A stretch of 64,000 bases of DNA from Aristolochia californica (taxonomy: Eukaryota; Streptophyta; Magnoliopsida; Piperales; Aristolochiaceae), in NCBI GenBank assembly GCA_029961685.1, contig JARWKL010000012.1:9207955-9271954 (forward strand), in the 5' to 3' direction. Made by a program: the position numbers and the translations under genes. Shown piece by piece: positions 38,432 to 51,907 of this stretch. The notes under the pieces are model-generated. The model saw only the letters and a list, made by a program, of their open reading frames with translations, had not been told where the DNA came from and ran no database searches. Position 1 is the stretch's first letter; every line of letters starts with the position of its first letter.

Positions 38432-39780
38432 ATAGGTCATTTACATCTTTAACATGTTTCAAGCTTGCATATCCATGTTTAAAACACGTGTGGAACAAAT
38501 ATCTTTCTTGTAAAATTCCAAGCTATTAGGGGTTGAACTAGTGGAATTTCCCAAACTTGGATAACAATAGTTTTGTCTTAATTTCTGGTCTGTGAATAAA
38601 TTTTTTTACTTACATTTGTTATTGTTTTAAATTTTTTCCTTACACAAACTCAAAAATTTTCATTTTGCTGTGATGTATTTGCCTTTTTTTCGTTTACGGG
38701 ATGAAGGGAGAGAGAAAACTCAACGTTTTTATTTAAGAAAAAAGTGTACATCTCAAATGAAGACGCACAGTGCACAAATGTAGAGAGAGATAATTCCAAT
38801 GAGTATCTGTAATTTTTAGGGAATTTAAGCTCTTTTGAGTTTTTATATCTCAGGTTTTGCAATCGTCGGGAAAAGGGGGAGGCGGGGTGTTTTTAACTGA
38901 GTGTTGACTCCCAATCTGCAAGTCATTTCTTACAAAAATATAACCCGTTATAGATGATAAATCACTTTAAAATCATCTACGATTGTTAGGTAAGCTTTTT
39001 GTGAATGGGCAAAATAATGGCTAGTTTGATTCTGGAAAATATCCCACCGCACGTTCATTGAGAATTTAATGAGCGTTTGTTATTCTCTTTAAAAGCTTTG
39101 GATCCAAAGGTCGTTTGCATCTTTAACAAGTTTCAAGCATGCATATCCATTTTTAAAACACGTCTAGAAGAATTCTCTTTCTTGTAAAATTTCAAGCTAT
39201 TATGGTTGAACTAGTGGAATTTCCCAAACTTGGATAACAAAAATTTTGTGTTGAATTGTGGTGTGTGAATAAATTTTCATTACTTACATTTGTTAATGTT
39301 TTAATTTTTTTTCAATACAGAAACTCTAAAATTTACATTTTTTTGTGATCTATTTACCTTTTTTTGTTTACGGCATGAAGGGAGAACGAAAACTCAAAGT
39401 TTTGATTTAATAAAAAAGTGTACATCTAAAATGGAGATGCCCAATGTACAAATGTGGAGAGATATATTTCCAAAGAGTGTCTGTGATTTTTCAGGATTGT
39501 GAGCTCTTTTAAGTTTTTAGTTATCAGGTTTTGCAATCGTCGGGAAAAGGGGGAGGCGGGGGATTTTTAATTGAGTGTTGACTCCCAATCCGTAAGTCAT
39601 TTCTTACAATAATATAGCTCGTTACGAATGAAAAATCACTTTACAATCATCTATGATTGTTAGGTCAGCTTTTTGCAAACGGGCAAAATAATGGCTTGTT
39701 TGACTCGGGTAAATAACCCACCGCACGTTCACTAGAGAATTTAATGAGCGTATGTTATTCCCTTTAAAAGCTTTAGATCC
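38432..39780 (-). repeat. Dimer R5: A' plus D/C chimera (one unit lost)
   Basis: Anchors are D 39100 and A' 39775 (AGATCC). The D unit has a D body but the front segment of a C unit (CACGTCTAGAAGAATTC, TTTCAAGCTATTA). This is what a crossover between C and D that removed one unit would leave. Confidence 0.8.
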
Positions 39781-41793
39781 ATAGGTCATTTGCATCTTTA
39801 ACATGTTTCAAGCTTGCATATCCATTTTTAAAACACGTGTGGAACAAATCTCTTTCTTGTAAAATTCCATGCTATTGGGGGTTGAACTAGTGGAATTTCC
39901 CAAACTTAAATAAAGTTTTGTGTTAATTTTTAGTGTGTGAATAAATTTTCTTTACTTAAATTTGTTATTTTTTAAAATTGTTTCCATACATAAACTCAAA
40001 AATTTTCATTTTGCTGTGATCTAGTAGCCTTTTTTTGTTTACTGGAAGAAGGGAGAGAGAAAACTCAATGTTTTGATTTAAGAAAAAAGTGTACATTTGA
40101 AATGGAGACGCACAGTGCACAAATGTAGAGAGAGATAATTCCAATGAGTGTCTGTAATTTTTAGGGAATTTAAGCTCTTTTTAGTTTTTATATCTCAGGT
40201 TTTGCAATCATCAGGAAAAGGGGGAGGCGGGGTGTTTTTAACTGAGTGTTGACTCCCAATCCGTAAGTCATTTCTTACAAAAATATAGCCCGTTACGTAT
40301 GATAAATCAGTTTACAATCATCTATGATTGTTAGGTAAGCTTTTTGTGAATGGACAAAATAATGGCTAGTTTGATTATGGTAAATATCCCACCGCACGTT
40401 CATTGAGAATTTAATGAGCGTTTGTTATTCTCTTTAAAAGCTTTGGATCCATAGGTCATTTGCATCTTTAACATGTTTCAAGCATGCATATCCATTTTTA
40501 AAACACGTGTAGAAGAAATCTCTTTCTTGTAAAATTCCATGCAATTTGGGTTGAACTAGTGGAATTTCTCAAACTTGGAAAAAAAAACTTTTGTGTTCAT
40601 TTGTGGTGTGTGAGTAAATTTTCTATACTTACATTTGTTATTTTTTTTTTTGACACATATACTCTGAAATTTTCATTTTGTTGTGATCTATTTTCCTTTT
40701 TTCGTTTACGGGATGAAGGGATAGCGAAAACTCAAAGTTTTCATTTAAGAAAAAAGTGTACATCTAAAATGGAGATGCACAATGCACAAATGCAGGGAGA
40801 GATAATTCCGAAGAGTGTTTGTATTTTTTAGGGATTGTAAGATCTTTTTAGTTTATGAATCTCAGGTTTTGCAATCGTCAGGAAAACTGGATGGCGTGCT
40901 ATATTTAACTGACTGTTGACTCACAATCCGTATGTCATTTCTTACAAAAATGTAGCCCATTACTCATGATAAATCACATTACAATCATCTATGATTGTTA
41001 GGTCAGCTTTTTGAAAACAGGCAAAATTATGGCTTGTTTGACTCGGGTAAATATCCCACCGCACGTTCACTTCAGAATTTAATGAGTGTTTGTTATTCTC
41101 ATTAAAAGCTTTGGATCCATAGGTCATTTGCATCTTTAACATGTTTCAAGCATGCATATCCATTTTTAAAACACGTCAAGATGAATTCTCTTTCTTGTAA
41201 AATTTCAAGCTATTAGGGTTGAACTAGTGGAATTTCCCAAACTTGGATAACAAAAATTTTGTGTTCAATTGTGGTCTGTGAATAAATTTTCATTACTTAC
41301 ATTTGTTAATGTTTTAATTTTTTTCCATACATAAACTCTTAAATTTACATTTTTTTTGTGATCTATTTACCTTTTTTTGTTTACGCCATAAAGGGTGACC
41401 GAAAACTCAAAGTTTTGATTTAATAAAAAAGTGTACATCTAAAATGGAGATGCACAATGCACAAATGTGGAGAGATATAATTCCAAAGAGTGTCTGTGAT
41501 TTTTCAGGATTGTGAGCTCTTTTCAGTTTTTAGTTCTCAGGTTATGCAATCGTCGGGAAAAGGGGGAGGCGGGGGATTTTTAATTGAGTGTTGACACCCA
41601 ATCCGTAAGTCATTTCTTTCAATAATATAGCCCGTTACGAATGAAGAATCACTTTACAATCATCTATGATTGTAAAGTCAGCTTTTTGCAAACGGGCAAA
41701 ATAATGGCTTGTTTGACTCGGGTAAATATCCCACCGCACGTTCACTAGAGAATTTAATGAGCGTATGCTATTCTCTTTAAAAGCTTTGGATCC
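39781..41793 (-). repeat. Trimer HOR R6: A'-C-D
   Basis: Anchors are D 40445, C 41113 and A' 41788, giving 2013 bp. About 5 bp are lost near 39911 (ACTTAAATAAAGTTTTG). The C unit front reads CACGTCAAGATGAATTC, a state found again only at 57228 among the units I read. Confidence 0.86.
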
Positions 41794-43139
41794 ATAGCTC
41801 ATTTGAATCTTTAACATGTTTCACACTTGCATATCCATTTTTAAAACACGTGTGGAACAAATCTCTTTCTTGTAAAATTCCAAGCTATTAGGGGTTGAAC
41901 TAGTGGAATTTCCCAAACTTGGATAACAAAAGTTTTGTGTTAATTTTTGGTGTGTGAATAAGTTTTCTTTACTTACATTTGTTTTTGTTTTAAATTTTTT
42001 CCATACATAAACTCAAAAATTTTCATTTTGCTGTGATCTATTTGCCTTTTTTGTTTACGGGATGAAGGGAGAGAGAAAAATTCAAAGTTTTTATTTAAGA
42101 AAAAAGTATACATCTAAAATGGAGATGCACAATGCACAAATGTAGGGAGAGATAATTCCCAAGAGTTTTTGTAATTTTTAGGGATTGTAAGATCATTTTA
42201 GTTTTTGTATCCCAGGTTTTGCAATCGTCGAGAAAACGGGGAGGCATGCTATTTTTAACTGACTGTTGACTCCCAATCCGTAAGTCATTTCTTACAAAAA
42301 TATAGCCGTTACTCATGATAAATCACATTACAATCATCTATGATTGTTAGGTCAGCTTTTTGAAAACGGGCAAAATAATGGCTAGTTTGACTCGGGTGAA
42401 TATCCCGCCGCACGTTCAATTCAGAATTTAATGAGTGTTTGTTATTCTCACTAAAAGCTATGGATCCATAGGTCATTTTTATCGTTAACATGTTTCAAGC
42501 ATGCATATCCATTTTTAAAACACATCTAGAAGAATTCTCTTTCTTGTAAAATTTCAAGCTATTAGGGTTGAACTAGTGGAATTTCCCAAACTTGGATAAC
42601 AAAAATTTTGTGTTCAATTGTGGTGTGTGAATAAAATTTCATTACTTACATTTGTTAATGTTTTAATTTTTTTCGTACTTAAACTCTAAAATTTACATTT
42701 TTTTGTGATCTATTTACCTTTTTTTATTTACGGCATGAAGGGACAACGAAAACTCAAAGTTTTGATTTAATAAAAAAGTGTAAATCTAAAATGGAGATGC
42801 ACAATGCACAAATGTGGAGAGATATAATTCAAAGAGTGTCTGTGATTTTTCACGATTGTGAGCTCTTTTTAGTTTTTAGTTCTCAGGTTTTGCAATCGTG
42901 GGGAAAAGGGGGATGCGGGGGATTTTTAATTGAGTGTTGACTCCCAATCCGTAAGTCATTTCTTTCAATAATATAGCCCGTTACGAATGAAAAATCACTT
43001 TACAATCATCTATGATTGTTAAGTCAGCTTTTTGCAAACGGGCAAAATAATGGCTTGTTTGACTCGGGTAAATATCCCACCGCACGTTCACTCGAGAATT
43101 TAATGAGCGTATGTTATTCTCTTTAAAAGCTTTGGATGC
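41794..43139 (-). repeat. Dimer R7: A' plus C/D chimera (one unit lost)
   Basis: Anchors are C 42462 and A' 43134 (GGATGC). The expected D unit is missing. The C unit is C-like from its anchor to about 42115 but ends with the D-type tail (GGGAGAGAGAAAAATTC). This indicates a C-to-D crossover at roughly 42085-42115. Confidence 0.78.
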
Positions 43140-45162
43140 ATAGGTCATTTGCATCTTTAACATGTTTCACGCTTGCATATCCATTTTTAAAACACGTGTG
43201 GAACAAATCTCTTTCTTGTAAAATTCCAAGCTATTAGGGGTGGAACTAGTGGAATTTCCCAAACTTGGATAACAAAAGTTTTGTGTTAATTTTTGGTGCG
43301 TGAATAAGTTTTCTTTACTTACATTTGTTATTGTTTTAAATTTTTTCCATACATAAATTCAAAAATTTTCATTTTGCTGTGATCTTTTTGCCTTTTTTTG
43401 TTTACGGGATGAAGGGAGAGAGAAAAATCAAAGTTTTGATTTGAGAAAAAAGTGTACATCTCAAACGGAGACGCACAGTGCACAAATGTAGGGAGAGATA
43501 ATTCCAATGAGTGTCTGTAATTTTCAGGGAATTTAAGCTCTTTTTGGTTTTTATATCTCAGGTTTATTAATCGTCAGGAAAAGGGGGACGCGGGGGTGTT
43601 TTTAACTGAGTGTTGACTCCCAATCCGTAAGTCATTTCTTACAAAAATATAGCCCGTTACGGATGATAAATCACTTTACAATCATCTATGATTGTTAGGT
43701 AGGCTTTTTGTGAACGGGCAAAATAATGGCTAGTTTGATTCTGGTAAATATCCCTCCGCACGTTCATTGAGAATTTAATGAGCATTTGTTATTCTCTTTA
43801 AAAGCTTTGGATCCATAGGTCATTTGATTCTTTAACATGTTTCAAGCATGCATATCCATTTTTAAAACACGTGTAGAAGAAATCTCTTTCTTGTAAAATT
43901 CCATGCAATTAGGGTTGAACTAGTGAAATTTCTCAAAGATGGAAAACAAAACATTTGTGTTCATTTGTGGTGTGCGAGTAAATTTTCTATACTTACATTT
44001 GTTATTGTTTTAATTTTTTTTTTGACACATAAACTCTAAAATTTTCATTTTGTTGTGATCTATTTGCCTTTTTTGGATTACGGGATGAAGGGAGAGCGAA
44101 AACTCAAAGTTTTGATTTAATAAAAAAGTGTACATCTAAAATGGAGATGCACAATGCACAATTGTAGCGAGAGATAATTCTAAAGAGTGTTTGTAATTTT
44201 TAGGGATTGTAAGATCTTTTCAGTTTTTGTATCTCAGGTTTTGCAATTGTCGGGAAAACGGGGAGGCGTGGTATTTTTAACTGACTGTTGACTCCCAATC
44301 CGTATGTCATTTCTGACAAAAATATAGCCCGTTACTCACGATAAGTCACATTACAATCATCTATGATTGTTACGTCAGCTTTTTGAAAACGGGCAAAATA
44401 ATGGCTTGTTTGACTCGGGTGAATATCCCGCTGCACGTTCACTTCAGAATTTAATGAGTGTTTGCTATTCTCATTAAAAGCTTTGGATCCATAGGTCATT
44501 TGCACCTTTAACATGTTTCAAGCATGCATATCCATTTTTAAAACACGTCTAGAAGAATTCTCTTTCTTGTAAAATTTCAAGCTATTAGGGTTGAACTAGT
44601 GGAATTTCCCAAAATTGGATAACAAAAACTTTGTGTTCAATTGTGGTGTGTGAATAAATTTTCATTACTTACACTTGTTATTGTTTTAATTTTTTTCCAT
44701 ACATAAACTCTAAAATTTAAATTTTTTTGTGATCTATTTACCGTTTTTTGTTTACGGCATGAAGGGAGAACGAAAACTCATAGTTTTGATTTAATAAAAA
44801 AGTGTACATCTAAAATGGAGATGCACAATGCACAAATGTGGAGAGATATAATTCCAAAGAGTGTCTACAATTTTTCAGGATTGTGTGCTCTTTTCAGTTT
44901 TTAGTTCTCAGGTTGTGCAATCGTCGGGAAAAGGGGGAGGCGGGGGGCTTTTAATTGAGTGGTCTCCCAATCCGTAAGTCATTTCTTACAATAATATAGC
45001 CCGTTACGAATGAAAAATCACTTTACAATCATCTATGATTGTTAGGTCAGCTTTTTGCAAACGGGCAAAATAATGGCCTATTTGACTCGGGTAAATATCC
45101 CACCGCATGTTCACTAGAGAATTTAATGAGCGTATGTTATTCTTTTTAAAAGCTTTGGATCC
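43140..45162 (-). repeat. Trimer HOR R8: A'-C-D
   Basis: Anchors are D 43809, C 44485 and A' 45157, giving 2023 bp. The order is regular. Confidence 0.87.
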
Positions 45163-47187
45163 ATAGGTCATTTGCATCTTTAACATGTTTCAAGCTTGCA
45201 TATCCATTTTTAAAACACGTGTGGAACAAATCTCTTTGTTGTAAAATTCCAAGCTATTAGGGGTTGGCCTAGTGGAATTTCCCAAACTTGGATAACAAAA
45301 GTTTTGTGTCAATTTTTGGTGTGTGAATAAGTTTTCTTTACCTACATTTGTTATTGTTTTAAATTTTTTCCATACATAAACTCAAAAATTTTCATTTTGC
45401 TAGGATCTATTTGTCTTTTTTTGTTTACGGGATGATGGGAGAGAGAAAACTCAAAGTTTTTATTTAAGAAAAAAGTGTACACCTCAAATGGAGACGCACA
45501 GTGCACAAATGTAGAGAGTGATAATTCCAATGAGTGTCTATAATTTTTAGGGAATTTAAGCTCTTTTTAGTTTTTATATCTCAGGTTTTGCAATCGTCGG
45601 GAAAAGGGGGAGGCGGGGTGTTTTTAACTAAGTGTTGACTCCCAATCCGTAAGTCATTTCTTACAAAAATATAGTCTGTTACGGATGATCAATCACTTTA
45701 CAATCATCTATGATTGTTAGGTAAGCTTTTTGTGAACGGGCAAAATAATGGCTAGTTTGATTCGGGTAAATATCCCACCGCACGTTCATTGAGAATTTAA
45801 TGAGCGTTTGTTATTCTCTTTAAAAGCTTTGGATCCATAGGTCCTTTGCATCTTTAACATGTTTCAAGCATGCATATCCATTTTTAAAACACGTGTAGAA
45901 GAAAACTCTTTCTTGTAAAATTCCATGCAATTAGGGTTGAACTAGTGGAATTTCTCAAACTTGGAAAAAAAAACTTTTGTGTTCATTTCTGGTGTGTGAG
46001 TAAATTTTCTATACTTACCTTTTTTATTGTTTTAATTTTTTTTTTTTGACACATAAACTCTAAAATTTTCATTTTGTTGTGATCTATTTGCCTTTTTTGG
46101 TTTATGGGATAAAGGGAGAGCGAAAACTCAAAGTTTTGATTTAAGAAAAAAGTGTACATCTAAAATGGTGATGCACAATGCACAAATGTAGGGAGAGATA
46201 ATTACAAAAAGTGTTTGTAATTTTTAGGGATTGTAAGATCTTTTTAGTTTTTGTATCTCAGGTTTTGCAATAGTCGGGAAAACGGGGAGGCGTGGTATTT
46301 TTACCTGACTATTGACACCCAATCCGTATGTCATTTCTTACAAAAATATAGCCCGTTACTCGTGATAAATCACGTTACAATCATCTATAATTGTTAGGTC
46401 AGCTGTTTTGAAAACGGGCAAAATAATGGCTTGTTTGACTCGGGCGAATATACCGCCGCACGGTCACTTCAGAATTTAATGAGTGTTTGTTATTCTCATT
46501 GAAAGCTTTGGATCCATAAGTCATTTGCATCTTTAACATGTTTCAAGCATGCATAACCATTTTTAAAACACGTCTAGAAGAATTCTCTTTCTTGTAAAAT
46601 TTCAAGCTATTAGGGTTGAACTAGTGGAATTTCCCAAACTTGGATAAGAAAAATTTTGTTTTCAATTGTGGTGTGTGATTAAATTTTCATTACTTACATT
46701 TGTTAATGTTTTAATTTTTTTCGTACAAAACTCTAAAAGTTACATTTTCTTGTGATCTTTTTACCTTTTTTTGGTTACGACATTAAGGGAGAACGAAAAC
46801 TCAAAGTTTTGATTTAATAAAAAAGTGTACATCTAAAATGGAGATGCACAATGCACAAATGTAGAGAGATATAAATTCGAAGAGTGTCTGTGATTTTTAA
46901 GGGTTGTGAGCTCTTTTCAGTTTTTAGTTCTCAGGTTGTGCAATCGTCGGGAAAAGGGGGAGGCGGGGGGCTTTTAATTGAGTGTTGTCTCCCAATCCGT
47001 AAGTCATTTCTTACAATAATATAGCCCGTTACGAATGAAAAATCACTTTACAATCATCTATGATTGTTAGGTCAGCTTTTTGCAAACGGGCAAAATAATG
47101 GCCTATTTGACTCGGGTAAATATCCCACCGCACGTTCACTAGAGAATTTAATGAGCGTATGTTATTCTCTTTAAAAGCTTTGGATCC
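45163..47187 (-). repeat. Trimer HOR R9: A'-C-D
   Basis: Anchors are D 45831, C 46510 and A' 47182, giving 2025 bp. The two A' units at 45157 and 47182 share GCCTATTTGACTCGGG and GGCGGGGGGCTTTTAATTG, pointing to a recent common copy. Confidence 0.87.
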
Positions 47188-49211
47188 ATAGGTCATTTGC
47201 ATGTTTAACATGTTTCAAGCTAGCATATCCAATTTTAAAACACGTGTCGAACAAATCTCTTTCTTGTAAAATTCCAAGCTATTAGGGGTTGAACTAGTGG
47301 AATTTCCCAAACTCGGATAACAAAAGTTTTGTGTTAATTTTTGGTGTGCGAATAAGTTTTCTTTACTTACATTTGTTATTGTTTTAAATTTTTTCCATAC
47401 AAAAACTCAAAAATTTTCATTTTGTTGTGATCTATTTGCCTTTTTTTGTTTACGGGATGAAGGGAGAAAGAAAACTCAAAGTTTTGATTTTAGAAATAAG
47501 TGTACATCTCAAATGGAGACGCACAGTGCACAAATGTAGAGAGAGATAACTCCAATGAGTGTCTGTAATTTTTAGGGAATTTAAACTCTTTTTAGTTTTT
47601 ATATCTCAGATTTTGCAATCGTCGGGAAAAGGGGGAGGCGGGTGTTTTTAACTGAGTGTTGACTCCCAATCCGTAAGTCATTTCTTACAAAAATATAGCC
47701 CGTTACGGATGATAAATCACTTTAGAATCATATATGATTGTTAGGTAAGCTTTCTGTGAACGGGCAAAATAATGGCTAGTTTGATTCTGGTAAATATCCC
47801 ACCGCACGTTCACAGAGAATTTAATGAGCGTTTGTTATTCTCTTTAAAAGCTTTCGATCCATAGGTCATTTGAATCTTTAACATTATTCAAGCATGCATA
47901 TCCTTTTTTAAAACACGTGTAGAAGAAATCTCTTTCTTGTAAAATTCCATGCAATTAGGGTTGAACTAGTGGAATTTCTCAAACTTGGAAAACAAAACTT
48001 TTGTGTTCATTTGTGGTGTGTGAGTAAATTTTCTATACTTACTTTTGTTATTGTTTTAATTTTTTTTTAGACACATAAACTCTAAAATTTTCATTTTGTT
48101 GTGATCTATTTACCTTTTTTGGTTTACGGGATGAAGGGAGAGCAAAAACTCAAAGTTTTGATTTAAGAAAAAAGTGTACATCTAAAATGGAGATGCACAA
48201 TGCACAAATGTAGGGAGAGATAATTCCAAAGAGTGTTTGTAATTTATAGGGATTGTAAGATCTTTTTAGTTTTTGTATCTCAGGTTTTGCAATCATCAGG
48301 AAAACGGGGAGGCGTGGTATTTTTAACTGACTGTTGAATCCCAATCCGTATGTCATTTCATACAAAAATATAGCCCGTTACTCATGATAAATCACATTAC
48401 AATCATCTATGATTGTTAGGTCAGCTTTTTGAAAACGGGCAAAATAATGGCCTGTTTGACTCGGGTAAATATCCCGCCGCACGTTCACTTCAGAATTTAA
48501 TAAGTGTTTGTTATTCTCAATAAAAGCTTTGGATCCATAGGTCATTTGCATCTTTAACATGTTTCAAGCATGCATATCCGTTTTTAAAACACGTCTAGAA
48601 GAATTCTCTTTCTTGTAAAATTTCAAGCTATTAGGGTTGAAGTAGTGGAATTTCCCAAACTTGGATAACAAAAATTTTGTGTTCAATTGTGGTGTGTGAA
48701 TAAATTTTCATTACATACATTTGTTAATGTTTTAATTTTTTTCCACACATAAACTCTAAAATTTACAATTTTTTTGTGATCTATTTAAGTTTTTTTGTTT
48801 ACGGAATGAAGGGAGAACGAAAACTCAAAGTTTTGATTTAATAAAAAAGTATACCTCTAAAATGGAGGTGCACAATTCACAAATGTGGAGAAATATAATT
48901 CCAAAGAGTGTATGTGATTTTTCAGGATTGTGTGCTCTTTTCAGTTTTTAGTTCTCAGGTTTTGCAATCGTGGGGAAAAGGGGGAGGAGGGGGATTTTTA
49001 ATTGAGTGTTGACTCCCAATCCGTAAGTCATTTCTTACAATAATATAGCCCGTTACGAATGAAAAATCACTTTACAATCATCTATGATTGTTAGGTCACC
49101 TTTTTGCAAACGGGTGAAATAATGACTTGTTTCACTCGGGTAAATATCCCACCGCACGTTCACTAGAGAATTTAATGAGCGTATGGTATTCTGTTTAAAA
49201 GCTTTGGATCC
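47188..49211 (-). repeat. Trimer HOR R10: A'-C-D
   Basis: Anchors are D 47855 (CGATCC), C 48531 and A' 49206, giving 2024 bp. The order is regular. Confidence 0.87.
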
Positions 49212-51907
49212 ATAGGTCATTTGAATCTTTAAAATGTTTCAAGCATGCATATCCAATTTTAAAACACGTGTGGAACAAATCTCTTTCTTGTAAAATTCCA
49301 AGATATGAGGGGTTGAACTAGTGGAATTTCCTAAACTTGGGTAACAAAAGTTTTGTGTTAATTTTTGGTGTGTGAATAAATTTTCTTTGCTTTCATTAGT
49401 TATTGTTTTAAATTTTTTCCATACATAAACTCAAAAATTTTCATTTTGCTGTGATCTATTTGCCTTTTTTTGTTTACGGGATGAAGGGAGAGAGAAAACA
49501 CAAAGTTTTTATTTAAGAAAAAAGTTTACATCTCAAATGGAGACGCACAGTGCACAAATGTAGAGAGAGATAATCCCAATCAGTGTCTGTAATTTTTAGG
49601 GAATTTAAGCTCTTTTTAGTTTTTATATCTCAGGTTTTACAAACGTCGGGAAAAGGGGGAGGCGGGGTGGTTTTAATTGAGTGTTGACTCCCAATCCGTA
49701 AGTCATTTCTTACAAAAATATAGCCCGTTACGGATGATAAATCACTTTATAATCATCTATGATTGTTAGGTAAGTTTTTTGTGAACGGGCAAAATAATGG
49801 CTAGTTTGATTCTGGTAAATATCCCACCGCACGTTCATTGAGAATTTATTGTGCGTTTGTTATTCTCTTTAAAAGCTTTGGATCCATAGGTCATTTGCAT
49901 CTTTAACATGTTTCAAGCTTGAATATCCATTTTTAAAACACGTGTGGAACAAATCTCTTTCTTGTAAAATTCCATGCTATTAGGGGTTGAACTAGTGGAA
50001 TTTCCCAAACTTGGATAACAAAAGTTTTGTGTTAATTTTTGGTGTGTGAATAAATTTTCTTTACTTACATTTGTTATTGTTTTAAATTTTTTCCATACAT
50101 AAACTCAAAAAGTTTCATTTTGCTGTGATCTAATTGCCTTTTTTGTTTACGGGATGAAGGGAGAGAGAAAACTCAAAGTTTTGATTTAAGAAAAAGGTGT
50201 ACATCTCAAATGGAGACGCACAATGCACAAATGTAGAGAGAGATAATCCTAATGAGTGTCTGTAATTTTTAGGGAATTTAAGCTCTTTTTAGTTTTTATA
50301 TCTCAGGTTTTGCAATCATCTGGAAAAGGGGGAGGTAGGGTGTTTTTAACTGAGTGTTGACTCCCAATCCGTAAGTCATTTCTTACAAAAATATAGCCCG
50401 TTATGGATGATAAATCACTTTAAAATCATCTATGATTGTTACGTAAGCTTTTTGTGAACGGGAAATATAATGGCTAGTTTGATTCTGGTAAATATCCCAC
50501 CGCACGTTCATTGAGAATTTAATGAGCGTTTGTTATTCTCTTTAAAAGCTTTGGATCCATAGGTCATTTGCATCTTTAACATGTTTCAAGCATGCATATC
50601 CATTTTTAAAACACGTGTACAAGAAATCTCTTCCTTGTAAAATTCCATGCAATTAGGGTTGAACTAGTGGAATTTCTCAAACTTGGAAAAAAAAACTTTT
50701 GTGTTCATTTGTGGTGTGTGAGTAAATTTTCTATACTTACATTTGTTATTGTTTTAATTTTTTTTTGACACATAAACTCTAAAATTTTCATTTTTTTGTC
50801 ATTTATTTGCTTTTTTTGGTTTACGGGATGAAGGGAGAGCGAAAACTCAAAGTTTTGATTTAAGAAAAAAGTGTACATCTAAAATGGAGATGCACAATGC
50901 ACAAATGTTGGGAGAGATAATTCCAAAGGGTGTTTGTAATTTTTAGGGATTGTAAGATCTTTTTAGTTTTTGTATCTCAGGTTTTGCAATCGTCGGGAAA
51001 ATGGGGAGGCGTGGTATTTTTAATTGACTGTTGACTCCCAATCCGTATGTCATTTCTTACAAAAATATAGCCCGTTACTCATGATAAATCACATTATAAT
51101 CATCTATGATTGTTAGGTCAGCTTTCTGAAAACGGGCAAAATAATGGTTTGTTTGACTCGGGTGAATACCCCGCCGCACGTTCACTTCAGAATTTAATCG
51201 GTGTTTGTTATTCTCATTAAAAGCTTTGGATACATAGGTCATTTACATCTTTAACATGATTCAAGCATGCATATCCATTTTTAAAACACGTCTAGAACAA
51301 TTCTCTTTCTTGTAAAATTTCAAGATATTAGGATTGAACTAGTGGAATTTCCCAAACTTGGATAACAAATATTTTGTGTTCAATTGTGGTGTGTGAATAA
51401 ATTTTCATTACTTACATTTTTTAATGTTTTAATTTTTTTCCATACATAAACTCTAAAATTTACATTTTTTTGTGATCTATTTACCTTTTTATGTTTACGG
51501 CATGAAGAGCGAACGAAAACTCAAAGCTTTGATTTAATAAAAAAGTGTACATCTAAAATGGAGATGCACAATGAACAAATGTGGAGAGATATAATTCCAA
51601 AGAGTGTCTGTGATTTTTCAGGATTGTGAGCTCTTTTCAGTTTTTAGTTCTCCAGTTTTGCAATCGTCGGGAAAAGGAGGAGGCAGGGGATTTTTAATTG
51701 AGTGTTGACTCCCAATCCGTAAGTCATTTCTTACAATAATATACCCCGTTACGAATGAAAAATCACTTTAAAATAATCTATGATTGTTAGGTCAGCTTTT
51801 TGCAAACGGGCAAAATAATGGCTTGTTTGACTCGGGTAACTATCCCACCGCACATTCACTAGAGAATTTAATGAGCGTATGTTATTCTCTTTAAAAGCTT
51901 TGGATCC
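49212..51907 (-). repeat. HOR R11 with extra D: A'-C-D-D
   Basis: Anchors are D 49880, D 50553, C 51228 (GGATAC) and A' 51902, giving 2696 bp. The D at 49880 has a D body but an A'-like front (CTTGAATATCC, CACGTGTGGAAC, CTATTAGGGGTTG). The extra unit is therefore a D/A' chimera. Confidence 0.82.
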
